A DNA stretch of 61,812 bases, taken from positions 1-61,812 of IMG/VR virus record IMGVR_UViG_3300035183_000056. One strand, 5' to 3'. The notes beneath the pieces were generated by a model. That model did no database searches. It was not told the DNA's origin and saw nothing but the letters and a program-made list of their open reading frames with translations. Within the stretch, counting starts at the first letter, position 1, and every line of letters begins with the position of its first letter. Origin of the DNA: a virus. Shown one piece after another: positions 51,772-60,685 of this stretch. A program made the translations under genes and the position numbers.

Positions 51772-52345
51772 CTAAGTATCTCCTAACTCTGCGTGTATTG
51801 CGGTCATATATGCCAGCCCTACAGGCCATCCTAACGACCAAGTCTTTTTTGACTACCCCTTTCATAGGTCTCCACTTAGCCTTTAAGGCTACGTACAAGT
51901 AACCAGTCTTAGGGCTTAATACCATAACTCCTATCCCTGTTCCAGCCAAGTCTGATTGTAACGTAGGCCGTAGTTTTTCCCAGGTAGGGTGGCTCACTAC
52001 AAAGTACATTCTATTGCAGTAGTCCACATAGGAATTCCATTTCTTATCTGCAAGATAATCTGCTGGACTGCTCTTTATTTCCAATAGTACAATCTCGGAC
52101 CGCAGATTTAAGGCTAAAGCGTCAGCCCTTAACCTACCCCAGGCTATCAACCCCAGTTCCAGGTGTACAGAGTACCGTTTGTGTCGCCAGAAGGAAATGA
52201 CGGCTTCTTTTAGGGTTTGCGTTACGTCCTTGCGATTTTGTTTTTGAGTATCCTTCTGCTGTTGCTGTTGCTCAGCCTGTCCAAGCTGTTTAGCCTTCCC
52301 TGGCTTATTTCGCTTGCGCTTTGACTTAGTTACCGTATTGGTCAT
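51764..52345 (-). CDS. MmcB-like PD-(D/E)xK-fold protein, 193 aa
   Basis: After a basic, Gln-rich N-terminus, residues about 65-115 contain GRLRADALALNLRSEIVLLE followed by I-K-S-S-P-A-D-Y and WNSYVDYCNRMYFVV. This matches the MmcB family of bacterial DNA-repair-associated proteins with a restriction-enzyme-like core (Asp ... E-x-K). It may cut or bind damaged DNA. The ATG at 52345 has GGAG eight bases upstream; a GTG at 52348 is an alternative. It overlaps the GT2 stop. Confidence 0.75.
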   Translation of the reverse strand: MTNTVTKSKRKRNKPGKAKQLGQAEQQQQQKDTQKQNRKDVTQTLKEAVISFWRHKRYSVHLELGLIAWGRLRADALALNLRSEIVLLEIKSSPADYLADKKWNSYVDYCNRMYFVVSHPTWEKLRPTLQSDLAGTGIGVMVLSPKTGYLYVALKAKWRPMKGVVKKDLVVRMACRAGIYDRNTRRVRRYLDD

Positions 52346-53589
52346 CACAAATTCTCCAATGGGGTATGATACCCAGGTATAAGGGGTTTATACGTTCTAT
52401 GGGCATAGATATTGGTCTGGTCTTCTGGGTTTTCCACAAACAAGTCTGAAAAACCCCGGTCATCCCACACCCAGTCGTTCAAACCAAGGTCCATAAATCG
52501 TGCATGAATTTTGGCATCATAGGCCCATCGTAAGTAACGAACGTGCCGCTGAATGTCTTGGTTTCTAAGGCGCTGGGTGTTCTGACCGTCATGGTACTGG
52601 ACATAACCAAAATGATCTACGTGCACCATGGTTGTAGCTAAGAAGGATCTTACCATTAGATCAAAGTCATCTGCCACGTGTAACTGTCTGTTATGGCCGC
52701 CTATGGCGAAATAATGATCCCGAGACCAAGCCCTCGCATGATTAGGGGCTGCAACTAAATGCCGAATAGTCTTGGCGTTTATACCAGGTGCGTTGACTAC
52801 TTGATAAAGTTGACCTTTGTGTGACTCCAGTCTATAGCTACCAAACCCGAAGCCCCACCCCTCACCGTACATCAATGGATTAAGGCACGTGTCTACTTCG
52901 GAGAAGTCAGTATAAAAGAAACCGCAGTCCTTGTTAGCACTATAGGCCAACACTAGAGCTTCCAAACAATGGTCGGTAAGAGCATCATCGTGGTCAAGCT
53001 CAACCAGTAGTTCACCGTTCGTCAAGGCAAATCCCCTGTACTTCACGTCGCCTATCACGCCAGAGTGAGGAGCACTGTAGACCTTAATCCTGTGGTCCCT
53101 ACATGCAAGGGCTTCCAAATCTCGTAGAGTTAGCCCACCGTTGTCACTGTCATCAATTAGTATCCATTCCCAGTTACTGTAGCTCTGGTTCATCAAAGAA
53201 TTGAATGCTCTATTGATGCGTGGACCAGTTCTATAGGTGGGTGTTACCACAGACACAAGCGGCACTTCAAACCTGGTACGTCGTGTCAATGCCATAATGT
53301 AGCAGTTGAAAGCTGTGGCACCCACTTCATCCCAAGATGTGTCGTTGGAAAAATGAATCCACTTCCTACGCACTTCAAAGGGAGCACCATTCAATCGGGT
53401 AAAGTCCGCTAGGTTTCCCACCGAAACTATGATGTCTGGACAGTCTCGTTGTAGGATTACGTTAAGGTCTACATCATTGGAATAACATTTGGTTACCATC
53501 ACCGCTGTTTCTTCACTTGGCGGGTTTGGTTGAGACTTTAAGTCCACTTGATCGGATACACCGAATAAACAAACCACTGGCTTTTCCAT
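52345..53589 (-). CDS. GT2-family glycosyltransferase, 414 aa
   Basis: Residues about 108-330 form a GT-A fold: PLVSVVTPTYRTGPRINRAF, WILIDDSDNGG, a DxD-like L-V-E-L-D-H-D-D-A-L-T near residue 198 and AWSRDHYFAIGGHN. It transfers a sugar from a nucleotide-sugar to an unknown acceptor (virion protein, DNA base or host glycan). The first 100 residues are a separate N-terminal domain (PVVCLFGVSDQVDL). Next to it are a zinc-ribbon protein and a methyltransferase, which may act together. The end of this gene overlaps the MmcB-like gene. Confidence 0.85.
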   Translation of the reverse strand: MEKPVVCLFGVSDQVDLKSQPNPPSEETAVMVTKCYSNDVDLNVILQRDCPDIIVSVGNLADFTRLNGAPFEVRRKWIHFSNDTSWDEVGATAFNCYIMALTRRTRFEVPLVSVVTPTYRTGPRINRAFNSLMNQSYSNWEWILIDDSDNGGLTLRDLEALACRDHRIKVYSAPHSGVIGDVKYRGFALTNGELLVELDHDDALTDHCLEALVLAYSANKDCGFFYTDFSEVDTCLNPLMYGEGWGFGFGSYRLESHKGQLYQVVNAPGINAKTIRHLVAAPNHARAWSRDHYFAIGGHNRQLHVADDFDLMVRSFLATTMVHVDHFGYVQYHDGQNTQRLRNQDIQRHVRYLRWAYDAKIHARFMDLGLNDWVWDDRGFSDLFVENPEDQTNIYAHRTYKPLIPGYHTPLENL

Positions 53590-53623
53590 TTTATTTCTCC
53601 TAGATTTATACCGAGGCTAAAGG

Positions 53624-54052
53624 TTAGGCATCCAAGGTGACGATACGGTCATTCTTCCCACAATTGGGACAGAACTTAGTCGTTACAGAGCTAGTAGACC
53701 CTATAATAGGGACTCCATAGAAATTACCAAACGTCCCACAGTGACCATAGTGACTAATACCTGACATACCAGCACTGCGGGTCAGCTTGACCACTGGTTT
53801 GTCGTCAAAGTAGGTTTCTATGGCAAATAATCGCTCCCCGTTAACCACGAAGCGTGTCCAAAAGGGATTGATGTAGGGCATCGCTGGCCAAGGAGCCACT
53901 TGGTACCAAGTACCACCAGTGTGCTTACGATACCACTCTTTATCAGCAAGGAAGTAGTTGGCTTCTTGTACACACATAGCTTTAATACTAGTCCACACTA
54001 AAATAGCCTGTGACTTAAGCCAGGTCGCCGCTTTGTATTTCAGACTGTTCAT
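53624..54052 (-). CDS. Zinc-ribbon protein, 142 aa
   Basis: Aromatic-rich middle (GTWYQVAPWPAMPYINPFW) and a C-terminal F-C-P-N-C-G-K-N zinc half-ribbon, with another Cys/His pair in HYGHCGTFG. Not recognised. It precedes the GT2 gene. An upstream TATAAT (54148-54143, minus strand) without a matched -35 box may be its promoter. Confidence 0.6.
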   Translation of the reverse strand: MNSLKYKAATWLKSQAILVWTSIKAMCVQEANYFLADKEWYRKHTGGTWYQVAPWPAMPYINPFWTRFVVNGERLFAIETYFDDKPVVKLTRSAGMSGISHYGHCGTFGNFYGVPIIGSTSSVTTKFCPNCGKNDRIVTLDA

Positions 54053-54179
54053 ACAATCCTCGTTTAGAAGTTACGGTTAGGTGACGTTGGCGCAGATCAA
54101 ATACACGTGGAGTTAGATCATGCGCTGAACAGATATATTTACATTATAGGAGGTGTGAGTCCTGGGAGCCGCCCACGGA

Positions 54180-54203
54180 AAACCCCGCTAAAGCGCGGGG
54201 TTT
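54180..54203. terminator. Terminator after the 110-aa gene
   Basis: Arms AAACCCCGC (54180-54188) and GCGGGGTTT (54195-54203) pair perfectly around a 6-base loop; on the minus strand the stem continues to TTTT. It ends the helicase-methyltransferase group and separates it from the zinc-ribbon/GT2 group. Confidence 0.85.
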
Positions 54204-54223
54204 GGAATATTAGCTAATTATCC

Positions 54224-54556
54224 TTAGTGGGATTTTAGCCCTTGATGTGTGGAACTGGTTACCTGGTGTGCTGTTAAACTTGGGTTAGTCAAGCCTCGGG
54301 CAACCAGTTCTTGGCTAAAGATAACTACTGCGGCAAAACAAGACTGATGCCATTCAGAGTTGGGATCTTCCAGTGCAGCTTGTTCCAAGTCGTGGTAAGC
54401 AACCGTGTGAAGCTTAATAAGCTCGTCATTGGTCATAGAGTGAACATAAGCCATTACTTGGTCTGGCTGAAGGGCTTCACAGTCAATCTGATCTGGCATC
54501 GCCGTTGCATCATCGGGCGACAATTGTGAATCCAACGAGTTTTTAGGTAAAGTCAT
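54224..54556 (-). CDS. Hypothetical protein, 110 aa
   Basis: Small acidic, helical protein (SMTNDELIKLHTVAYHDLE; FAAVVIFSQELVARGL) with no motif. Its ATG overlaps the TGA of the methyltransferase as ATGA, so the two are co-translated. It is the last gene before the terminator at 54180-54203. Confidence 0.62.
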   Translation of the reverse strand: MTLPKNSLDSQLSPDDATAMPDQIDCEALQPDQVMAYVHSMTNDELIKLHTVAYHDLEQAALEDPNSEWHQSCFAAVVIFSQELVARGLTNPSLTAHQVTSSTHQGLKSH

Positions 54557-55212
54557 ACTCTTGCTCCAATGTAACGGTCTATAAAGTCCTTGGGGGATAT
54601 AAGGCCCAACCAGTGATTACGGTTTATGTCAAAGGTCTCGTAAGTCACTTGGTCTGGCAACTGCAAGGAGCTTTCCCATGGCCTAGGGGTTATGTCTTGA
54701 TCTTTAGCCTTTTCGATTAGGCCACACCCCCAGTCTGTATCAACCACTTGCATGGCCAAAAATGGTCGGCTAGACCTTAAATTTACAAAAGATCTCCATA
54801 CTTCCCCATTCCACAACCTAAAGTTAGATCCTTTAGCCTCTTCGTAAGGCCGCTGATGCCATTTGGTCGGCGGATTACAGTCGTGAACCACTACAATACC
54901 ATTATCCGATAGATGATTCACGGCATTAACCATATCTTTTCCAGACTGATCTTCGGTATGCAAACCATCTACGAATATAATGTCGTATTTGTAATCTGGA
55001 TCGAGCATGTGGAAAAACTCGTCCGATGATATCTTGAATGTAGCCACCGGGCTATTGGGGTCCACTCCATGCTTCGTCTGACACTGAACGGCATTCCAGT
55101 TCTCACCAGCTTCTACACCTATTTCCAAGTACCTGGTGTAGCCCCGCCTTACTATCAGGAGATTTATGATGTCCGTCCGTGTCAAGTTGTTGATGTTTAT
55201 TGAAGTAACCAT
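54553..55212 (-). CDS. SAM-dependent methyltransferase-like protein, 219 aa
   Basis: Residues about 27-36 (YLEIGVEAGE) fit the SAM-binding motif I, and residues about 75-110 contain YDIIFVDGLHTEDQSGKDMV and a later GIVVVHDCNPP, the post-motifs of class I methyltransferases of the sugar-associated (Methyltransf_24-like) kind. Such enzymes often methylate sugars and sit beside glycosyltransferases; a GT2 gene lies just downstream. Target unknown. Confidence 0.78.
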   Translation of the reverse strand: MVTSININNLTRTDIINLLIVRRGYTRYLEIGVEAGENWNAVQCQTKHGVDPNSPVATFKISSDEFFHMLDPDYKYDIIFVDGLHTEDQSGKDMVNAVNHLSDNGIVVVHDCNPPTKWHQRPYEEAKGSNFRLWNGEVWRSFVNLRSSRPFLAMQVVDTDWGCGLIEKAKDQDITPRPWESSLQLPDQVTYETFDINRNHWLGLISPKDFIDRYIGARV

Positions 55213-55236
55213 GCAAACCCTCTTGCTTGAGAGAAG

Positions 55237-56685
55237 TTAAGAAACTTTAGTATCGGTGAAGTCATCCTCAGTTAGGACTGCATCTTCATCTAGCGGCGAT
55301 GATTTTCCTTTCTTAGAAAGCTTACCAGCATTGTGGTCACCTTTCTTTTTCTTAGAAGAGGTGTTAGCCTCTTGATCTGCATCCTCGTCGTCAGCAGCAG
55401 GGCAACCGGCATTATCAGGGTTACCGAACCGCATGAACTCGAACTCGTCTAGGAGCTCGATGTCATATTGCTTGCTATTACGGACCTTCATCTGCCGCAC
55501 ATTGATTATGCCAGCTTCTCTATCCTTAGGATCCGAGTAATTCCATTTCCAAGCAACGTCAGCATTTTCGATCATGCCCTTGGCATACCGCACGTCATCC
55601 GTTTTAGCATCCAACTGAGCTAGCAGCACAATCAAGGATTTAGTGTTGCGACTGTAGACCTTTGCAGTCCTAGATAGGTCTCGGAGGACTTTCCACTCAT
55701 CCTTAGAAGCTGTATCCTTCAACAAGGATACATAGTCCACGAACACAACCTTGTAGCCGTAAGGTCGGATGGACATGAATATATCATCCATAGACATTTC
55801 CCTAGTAGGGGAAGTAGTACCATGCCTACAGCCGTTCTTGTCACCGAATTCATAGAATTCTCTCATCACTTGTTTGACTTTTTTACGGTCCTCTTTCGAT
55901 AAGCAGCCTCTATGGAATTTCCAGTAGGGAATGCCAGTCAAGGATGACTCCAACCGGTGAACTTCTTGGATCTTATCCATTTCAAAGGAGAAGCTCACCA
56001 CGTCAATCTTGTTGAGCTTGTACATGTTAGCAGATAAGGTGTTACGCATAATAGACTTACCACCACCAGTCGTGGCGATTAGCATTACAACACCTTCTGT
56101 TGGGAAACCGCCAGTCTTTTCGTCGAACTCCTTGATGCCGGTAAGGTAAAGCCTTTGACCCTGGACGTTGAGGGATTCGTCCACCAGGTCCATAGCATTA
56201 CCCCCTTTACCAAAGACGTAAATCTTATCCTCCTCAATCTCACCAACTCGGGCTTCCGTGAGTTTGTCCGAAGACTTGTCCAACAGGTCGTCTATATCGA
56301 CTTTGTCCTTCTTCAAGGTGTCGATGACGTCCTTAGCCATCGAGTACAAGGATCTTGCCCGTCGGCACTCGTTGAGTCTGTTCAAGAGTGACAGGCAGTC
56401 TTCCTTATTGTCAATAGGCTTTTTTTTCTTATAGTTCGATAAGATGTCCCTAAATTCTTCTTCCAAAGCCAGGTCTTCTACTAACTCGGAATAGTTCATT
56501 ACAACGCCACGTTTCGCAGCAAGAGCCACTATGCGCTTGTAAGCAGCCTTGCAGGGCGCATAGTGAAAGTAAGACTCGTCCAATTTTGCCAGCAGGTAAG
56601 ATGAAACCTTAACCGCTCTTTTTGTGCCCCGCTGAGCTATGGACTTAATAGCTAGCAACTCAGAAGGAATTGAATAGAGTTTCAT
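55237..56685 (-). CDS. DnaB-like replicative helicase, 482 aa
   Basis: RecA-fold hexameric helicase. Residues about 183-195 (GIKEFDEKTGGF), Walker A ATTGGGKS at 204-211, SFEMDK near 235, Walker B V-V-F-V-D-Y near 318 and SLIVLLAQLDAK near 355 (motif H3-like) give the DnaB/T4 gp41 pattern. Residues 1-100 would be the primase-interacting N-terminal domain. The C-terminal 60 residues are acidic/Lys-rich. The ATG overlaps the upstream gene's TGA. Confidence 0.88.
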   Translation of the reverse strand: MKLYSIPSELLAIKSIAQRGTKRAVKVSSYLLAKLDESYFHYAPCKAAYKRIVALAAKRGVVMNYSELVEDLALEEEFRDILSNYKKKKPIDNKEDCLSLLNRLNECRRARSLYSMAKDVIDTLKKDKVDIDDLLDKSSDKLTEARVGEIEEDKIYVFGKGGNAMDLVDESLNVQGQRLYLTGIKEFDEKTGGFPTEGVVMLIATTGGGKSIMRNTLSANMYKLNKIDVVSFSFEMDKIQEVHRLESSLTGIPYWKFHRGCLSKEDRKKVKQVMREFYEFGDKNGCRHGTTSPTREMSMDDIFMSIRPYGYKVVFVDYVSLLKDTASKDEWKVLRDLSRTAKVYSRNTKSLIVLLAQLDAKTDDVRYAKGMIENADVAWKWNYSDPKDREAGIINVRQMKVRNSKQYDIELLDEFEFMRFGNPDNAGCPAADDEDADQEANTSSKKKKGDHNAGKLSKKGKSSPLDEDAVLTEDDFTDTKVS

Positions 56686-57170
56686 GGCTCTCGTTTTACC
56701 ACAGGTGGTTCAAAAATACTCAGCTCAGGATGAGCTTCAACCAAGGAATTAAGCCAGCTTTCAAAGACTGGCGGTACAGTCCGTTTTACATTTAGGTAGG
56801 TCGTCGTCCCTCGCTCAAACTTAGAAAGGGGTGCAGCCAGCCAAGTGGCCAGCAAAGACGCAACAGCACCATTCACTTCGGTCGTAGTGAGAAGGAACTT
56901 CTTCCCTAATAAGAAATGAATCTGGTCAAGGGTTATTCGTTCATTCCTAGCTACGGTCGTATACACCATATACAAGATGGTTCTTTGTCGAGACTTGGAC
57001 TCCCCTATTAAGGACAAACTTAGGGCCTCCCTAAGGTCTGTATTAAGCTGCGCGTTTAGGCTGTTGCACTGCTGCTGGTTGTCGCCGGGGCTGCTTTGGC
57101 AATCCTGAGGCGTCTGCTGTTCCATTAGTGTGCAACACTGGCACTGTGCTTGGTTTTGCTTTCTTTCCAT
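56682..57170 (-). CDS. Helix-turn-helix-like protein, 112-162 aa
   Basis: The frame from 57170 overlaps the upstream gene by 128 bases, and its first 45 residues are Gln/Cys-rich and lie opposite the disordered end of that gene. A TTG at 57017, preceded by AGGGAGG at ideal spacing, gives 112 residues and is the more likely start. The remainder is helical (RTILYMVYTTVARNERITLD; TTTEVNGAVASLLATWLAAP), as in winged-helix DNA-binding domains. It is coupled to the helicase by ATGA overlap. Confidence 0.6.
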   Translation of the reverse strand: MERKQNQAQCQCCTLMEQQTPQDCQSSPGDNQQQCNSLNAQLNTDLREALSLSLIGESKSRQRTILYMVYTTVARNERITLDQIHFLLGKKFLLTTTEVNGAVASLLATWLAAPLSKFERGTTTYLNVKRTVPPVFESWLNSLVEAHPELSIFEPPVVKREP

Positions 57171-58380
57171 GTGTTTTAACCGCTTTAGTTTTAGTTGGGA
57201 TCTTCACGACCTTGGCTTCTACAGGCTGATCTTGATGAGCGTTGGTCAACCCAGCGTTCGACTGATCTTTCGACTTAGCCATGCTGACCTTCCCATCAAT
57301 AGCTAACTTCTTACCAACCCGTGTCAGGAACAAGATGACTTTGCGTTCAGGTACCTTTAAGAATGTGCCTAGCAGCCTATTGAAGTCCTCAGGAGTAGTC
57401 CTTAATTGAAGGTCAACGTTGTCTTCCTTTTTCTTACAGAGTTTCCGTTCTTGCAACCACTCGGTGAATTCCGCATCCGGATTACCCATAAGAATAAGCA
57501 GGAATCGCACCTTCTTTTTCTCCACACAAGAACCTAGCACTTGTCTTACTGACAAGGCTAGGTCTCGTGCATCCGTCGAATCATCGAAGGCTGCAATTTC
57601 GTCATAAGAAAACTCGTCGTTGTTAGCCGTTAGGTGATTTTCAGACAAAATACCGAGCGTATGCGAGTCGATGAACCTACCACGCTTCTGGCAAGTCTCG
57701 GCATCAATCATGTTCAAGACATGGTTACGCGCTGTTTTCCGCAGACTGGACTTGAGGTGCTCAACGTTTTTGAGCGTAGGCATCGCTTTGTAGAATGTGA
57801 TTAGCAGTTTGACCATCACATCATTATAGGTGTCTGTAACATCCACATTGTGGTACTTGTGGATGAAGTACATCTTTTTCCCTACAAAGGACTTTACAAA
57901 GGGGAAAACGTCCTTGTAAATAGAATCGAAAAGGGACTGTATTCGAGGGACTGACAGAATCGACCTATCAGGTATCTGGTCAACCAAGTTACGTAAACGC
58001 TTACGGATCGGAGATTGCCGTTTATCCTTCCACAAGGATAAAATCCTCCTAGCATCTACTACGTAAACATTGAGTTCCTCAGCCAAGTCCTTGGCAAAAT
58101 CCTTGTTTACCGATCTAGCTGCTGCAAACCTCAACAGGTACAGCTTGAGATTCAACACGTTATAGCTCTTGCCTATAAGGCTTAGCCGAAACCGTTGTGC
58201 ACCTTGCTTGAGCTTAGCTCGTTTAACCACGGGTTTAAGGATCTCCTGAAATTGAAAGGCAGTGACACCACCAGTTAAGTAACTGAGGCTGTAATCAAAA
58301 GCTATGAAAAAGTCCTCGCTATCTAAGTCAACCTTAAAAAAGTCACATACTTGAGAGGCTAAGCTGGTACGAGGTATCAT
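57043..58380 (-). CDS. Possible sigma-like protein, 445 aa
   Basis: Residues about 175-235 (HNVDVTDTYNDVMVKLLITF then LKSSLRKTARNHVLNMIDAE) resemble the region 2 helices of sigma factors, with a long basic start and a basic, Pro/Gln-rich tail at about 365-445. T4-like phages use a late sigma protein (gp55) beside replication genes. The similarity is by pattern only, and a DNA-replication accessory protein is the alternative. GAGGA precedes the ATG. Confidence 0.5.
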   Translation of the reverse strand: MIPRTSLASQVCDFFKVDLDSEDFFIAFDYSLSYLTGGVTAFQFQEILKPVVKRAKLKQGAQRFRLSLIGKSYNVLNLKLYLLRFAAARSVNKDFAKDLAEELNVYVVDARRILSLWKDKRQSPIRKRLRNLVDQIPDRSILSVPRIQSLFDSIYKDVFPFVKSFVGKKMYFIHKYHNVDVTDTYNDVMVKLLITFYKAMPTLKNVEHLKSSLRKTARNHVLNMIDAETCQKRGRFIDSHTLGILSENHLTANNDEFSYDEIAAFDDSTDARDLALSVRQVLGSCVEKKKVRFLLILMGNPDAEFTEWLQERKLCKKKEDNVDLQLRTTPEDFNRLLGTFLKVPERKVILFLTRVGKKLAIDGKVSMAKSKDQSNAGLTNAHQDQPVEAKVVKIPTKTKAVKTHGKKAKPSTVPVLHTNGTADASGLPKQPRRQPAAVQQPKRAA

Positions 58381-58389
58381 GGCTAGTCC

Positions 58390-59211
58390 TCACTTACCTT
58401 TACCAGATGCCCAATTTATAACGATCGGAGATACATCATCTCCGGAGGATGCACTGCCTCCACCAACAGCGGCAGACTTACCTTTTCTACGGGCCGTCTT
58501 GTGGTCAAGCTGCCTAGGGCCTGTGTCCCCAGGTCTTAAGATGTGACCTTGCATCATCCTAGCCACGATGCTAACAAGGCTGTCTTTCCGACTTACGAGG
58601 GTTTCCGAATCTACAAGATTCTCTTTAACTGCTAGATCCAGTGTGGCTATTTCACCACTAAATACTGACGAGGGTTTTTTGATGTCCTTGTTGGGGTCTA
58701 CTAACCGTCCTTCTTTCACTAGATTTCGCTTTATTTCCTTGAACTCAACAGCGGTGAACACAGACTTAGCCCACCCAGTGTAGGGGGCTATAACGGACAC
58801 TACCACACCTGTGGTGAACCCCATTAGCCGTACTGATTCCTTGCTAGCGTCTAGGACACGTCCTGATACGAAGTGGCTAAGATAACTGCCGTCACCGAAC
58901 ATACGGTAATAGACTTTTTGATAGAACTTGAATCCGTGACGCCTAGTATTTTTCTCATTAAGAAGGAGAGCACCTAGGATTTGGAGCTCCTCTAATGTCA
59001 AAGACTGCATGGCTTGCGCCATGAGTTCGAGGGGTTTTACATCGGCTTTGGTGGTACCAGGTGGTGTAAATCCAAAGACATGAGAAGTATGGTGTTGACA
59101 AGGTTTTGATGTCCTTATCTTACCTAATTCTGCACAAGGTTTATCGAACACTCTGTCCCTTTCCAGAAAGGTGCAAGAACCACAGTTTAGAAGACGATTC
59201 GGCTTTGCCAT
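58390..59211 (-). CDS. Zinc-binding protein of unknown function, 273 aa
   Basis: The N-terminal 40 residues have a C-x2-C ... C ... C-x-H-H cluster (NCGSCTFLERDRVF; KPCQHH) that probably binds zinc or a metal cluster. The middle has helical and beta segments; residues about 230-260 are Gly/Ser-rich. The start overlaps the HNH gene by 71 bases, and GGGAG precedes the ATG. Unknown function; neighbours suggest nucleic-acid metabolism. Confidence 0.6.
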   Translation of the reverse strand: MAKPNRLLNCGSCTFLERDRVFDKPCAELGKIRTSKPCQHHTSHVFGFTPPGTTKADVKPLELMAQAMQSLTLEELQILGALLLNEKNTRRHGFKFYQKVYYRMFGDGSYLSHFVSGRVLDASKESVRLMGFTTGVVVSVIAPYTGWAKSVFTAVEFKEIKRNLVKEGRLVDPNKDIKKPSSVFSGEIATLDLAVKENLVDSETLVSRKDSLVSIVARMMQGHILRPGDTGPRQLDHKTARRKGKSAAVGGGSASSGDDVSPIVINWASGKGK

Positions 59212-59650
59212 TTTTATTTACTCCCAGAATGTTGGATGTTGTATGTTCTATGCAGAAGGCTAACGTTTTCTCCATAGAGGAGAACCCCATGTCTAGTTGA
59301 AGGAGCTTCAACCGTTCAAAAACGCTAGTCTTGACCAAAGTTGATAAGAGGTGGTCCCTTTCCAACAAAGGTCTTTCAAGTAAGGCTCTGACCAAAATTT
59401 CCAAGTATGGTATCGCCCTACTCTCATCCTGAGGAGCAAAATACGTCTTCCTGATTTTCCTTGTATTGCTCTTTATCGAAGCCACGATCGCCAACGCATA
59501 AGCATGTAAGGCATTATGACAATCGGGGCACAAAGGTATCTGTAAGCTGTCTTCACCTCCCCTAGACCGAGGGACAGTATGGTGGCTGTGAATTACAGCC
59601 ACCACCGAATTTAAGCAAATGGTGCATGGCCCGTTCTTAGCAGGCTTCAT
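59141..59650 (-). CDS. HNH nuclease-domain protein, 169 aa
   Basis: C-x2-C (PCTICLN), then H-S-H-H-T-V-P-R-S-R-G-G, and later L-C-P-D-C-H-N-A-L-H-A form a standard HNH (zinc-supported, beta-beta-alpha metal) nuclease domain in the first 55 residues. The remaining 110 residues are helical. Such proteins are often homing or packaging-associated nucleases. It is not inside an intron, as far as visible, and overlaps the downstream gene. Confidence 0.82.
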   Translation of the reverse strand: MKPAKNGPCTICLNSVVAVIHSHHTVPRSRGGEDSLQIPLCPDCHNALHAYALAIVASIKSNTRKIRKTYFAPQDESRAIPYLEILVRALLERPLLERDHLLSTLVKTSVFERLKLLQLDMGFSSMEKTLAFCIEHTTSNILGVNKNGKAESSSKLWFLHLSGKGQSVR

Positions 59651-59665
59651 ACCTCAGGCCCTCCA

Positions 59666-60580
59666 TCAAAGGTTGGCCCAAGGGTATCCCCACTTCTCCA
59701 CCTTAAAAGAACCGGACTGTCGGATTATAGTATTGAGCTTTCGACTAGGCATAACCCAGAACATCAAGATGTTTGAATTCCTGGGACTAGGGAGGAAGAA
59801 TTCGGAAACCAAGGTAAAGTCATCGTTGGACCGTTCGTTAATGATTTCCAAGATAGATTGGACCAGAACCTCTGGCTTTATTTTGTGATCGTCAGCCAAT
59901 TTACGAGAAACGGCCAAGAGTGTTTGGTGTTCCAGGACGGGGAACCCCAGGATGTTTAAGGTTTTTATACCCGCTGAATCAAAATTTATTCGGAATAGTG
60001 AAGCTGGGTCAATCATTGGGACTATAGGAACAGTCACGAAGTCGTATTCGCCTACAAGTCTATCCGGTAGACGCTTCGCAAACTTCCTAAGGTAATCCAC
60101 CTTGTCTTTTAGTTCATCGTCAGATTGACGACCTGCTTTAGAATCCTTTAATTGTTGCCGCATCTGTTCAGGCGTCATCATATCCTTGATAACCTGAAAA
60201 ACCTTAAGCAGGTCTTCGCTCATAGCCGGGGCGTTGCTCTCCGTCTGGTCTTCTTTTAGCTCAGTGGCCGTCGCTTTCTCTAGCTGAGGTAGGAACTTTT
60301 GCTCAACGTTTTTAATGGTACGCCTAAAGTCTGCTATACTTAGGTCTTTGCTCTCCAAGCCTTGGTTCATACCAGAGTACACATTGAAAAGGGCGAGCAA
60401 TGCTTTTCGCGTATTAGGAATACGTTTGTTTTGAGGCAACCTTTTGAGGGTATCGCCGATAACCCCTGCAACAGACCCAACGGTAGACTTCACCTTTACC
60501 AGGGACTTTTCTTCCCGTAAGGTGTCGATAGAATTTTGGATGCGGTCCTGCGTAGAAGTCAGGATGTCAATTAGGTTCAT
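59666..60580 (-). CDS. Hypothetical protein, 304 aa
   Basis: Helical protein, with a charged coil at residues about 95-175 (KNVEQKFLPQLEKATATELK) and a more beta-rich C-terminal half (FVTVPIVPMIDPASLFRINF). No motif recognised. AGAGGC precedes the ATG at a good distance. Placed among replication genes. Confidence 0.62.
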   Translation of the reverse strand: MNLIDILTSTQDRIQNSIDTLREEKSLVKVKSTVGSVAGVIGDTLKRLPQNKRIPNTRKALLALFNVYSGMNQGLESKDLSIADFRRTIKNVEQKFLPQLEKATATELKEDQTESNAPAMSEDLLKVFQVIKDMMTPEQMRQQLKDSKAGRQSDDELKDKVDYLRKFAKRLPDRLVGEYDFVTVPIVPMIDPASLFRINFDSAGIKTLNILGFPVLEHQTLLAVSRKLADDHKIKPEVLVQSILEIINERSNDDFTLVSEFFLPSPRNSNILMFWVMPSRKLNTIIRQSGSFKVEKWGYPWANL

Positions 60581-60638
60581 AACAAGCCTCTGATATGTGG
60601 TGCGGCCTAAGCCACACAGTGGTACATAAAATGTACAG

Positions 60639-60680
60639 AAAAATTACGAACCAGGCTGCGTAATCCGCGTTCTGGTTCGT
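60639..60680 (-). terminator. Rho-independent terminator
   Basis: Arms ACGAACCAG (60646-60654) and CTGGTTCGT (60672-60680) with an inner CGC/GCG pairing in the loop; the minus strand then reads AATTTTT. It lies right after the gene that stops at 60686. Confidence 0.82.
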
Positions 60681-60685
60681 CAGAC

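Noticed and set aside
54143-54148. TATAAT on the minus strand upstream of the zinc-ribbon gene as a promoter
   Set aside because: No matching -35 box at 16-18 bp; kept only as a remark.
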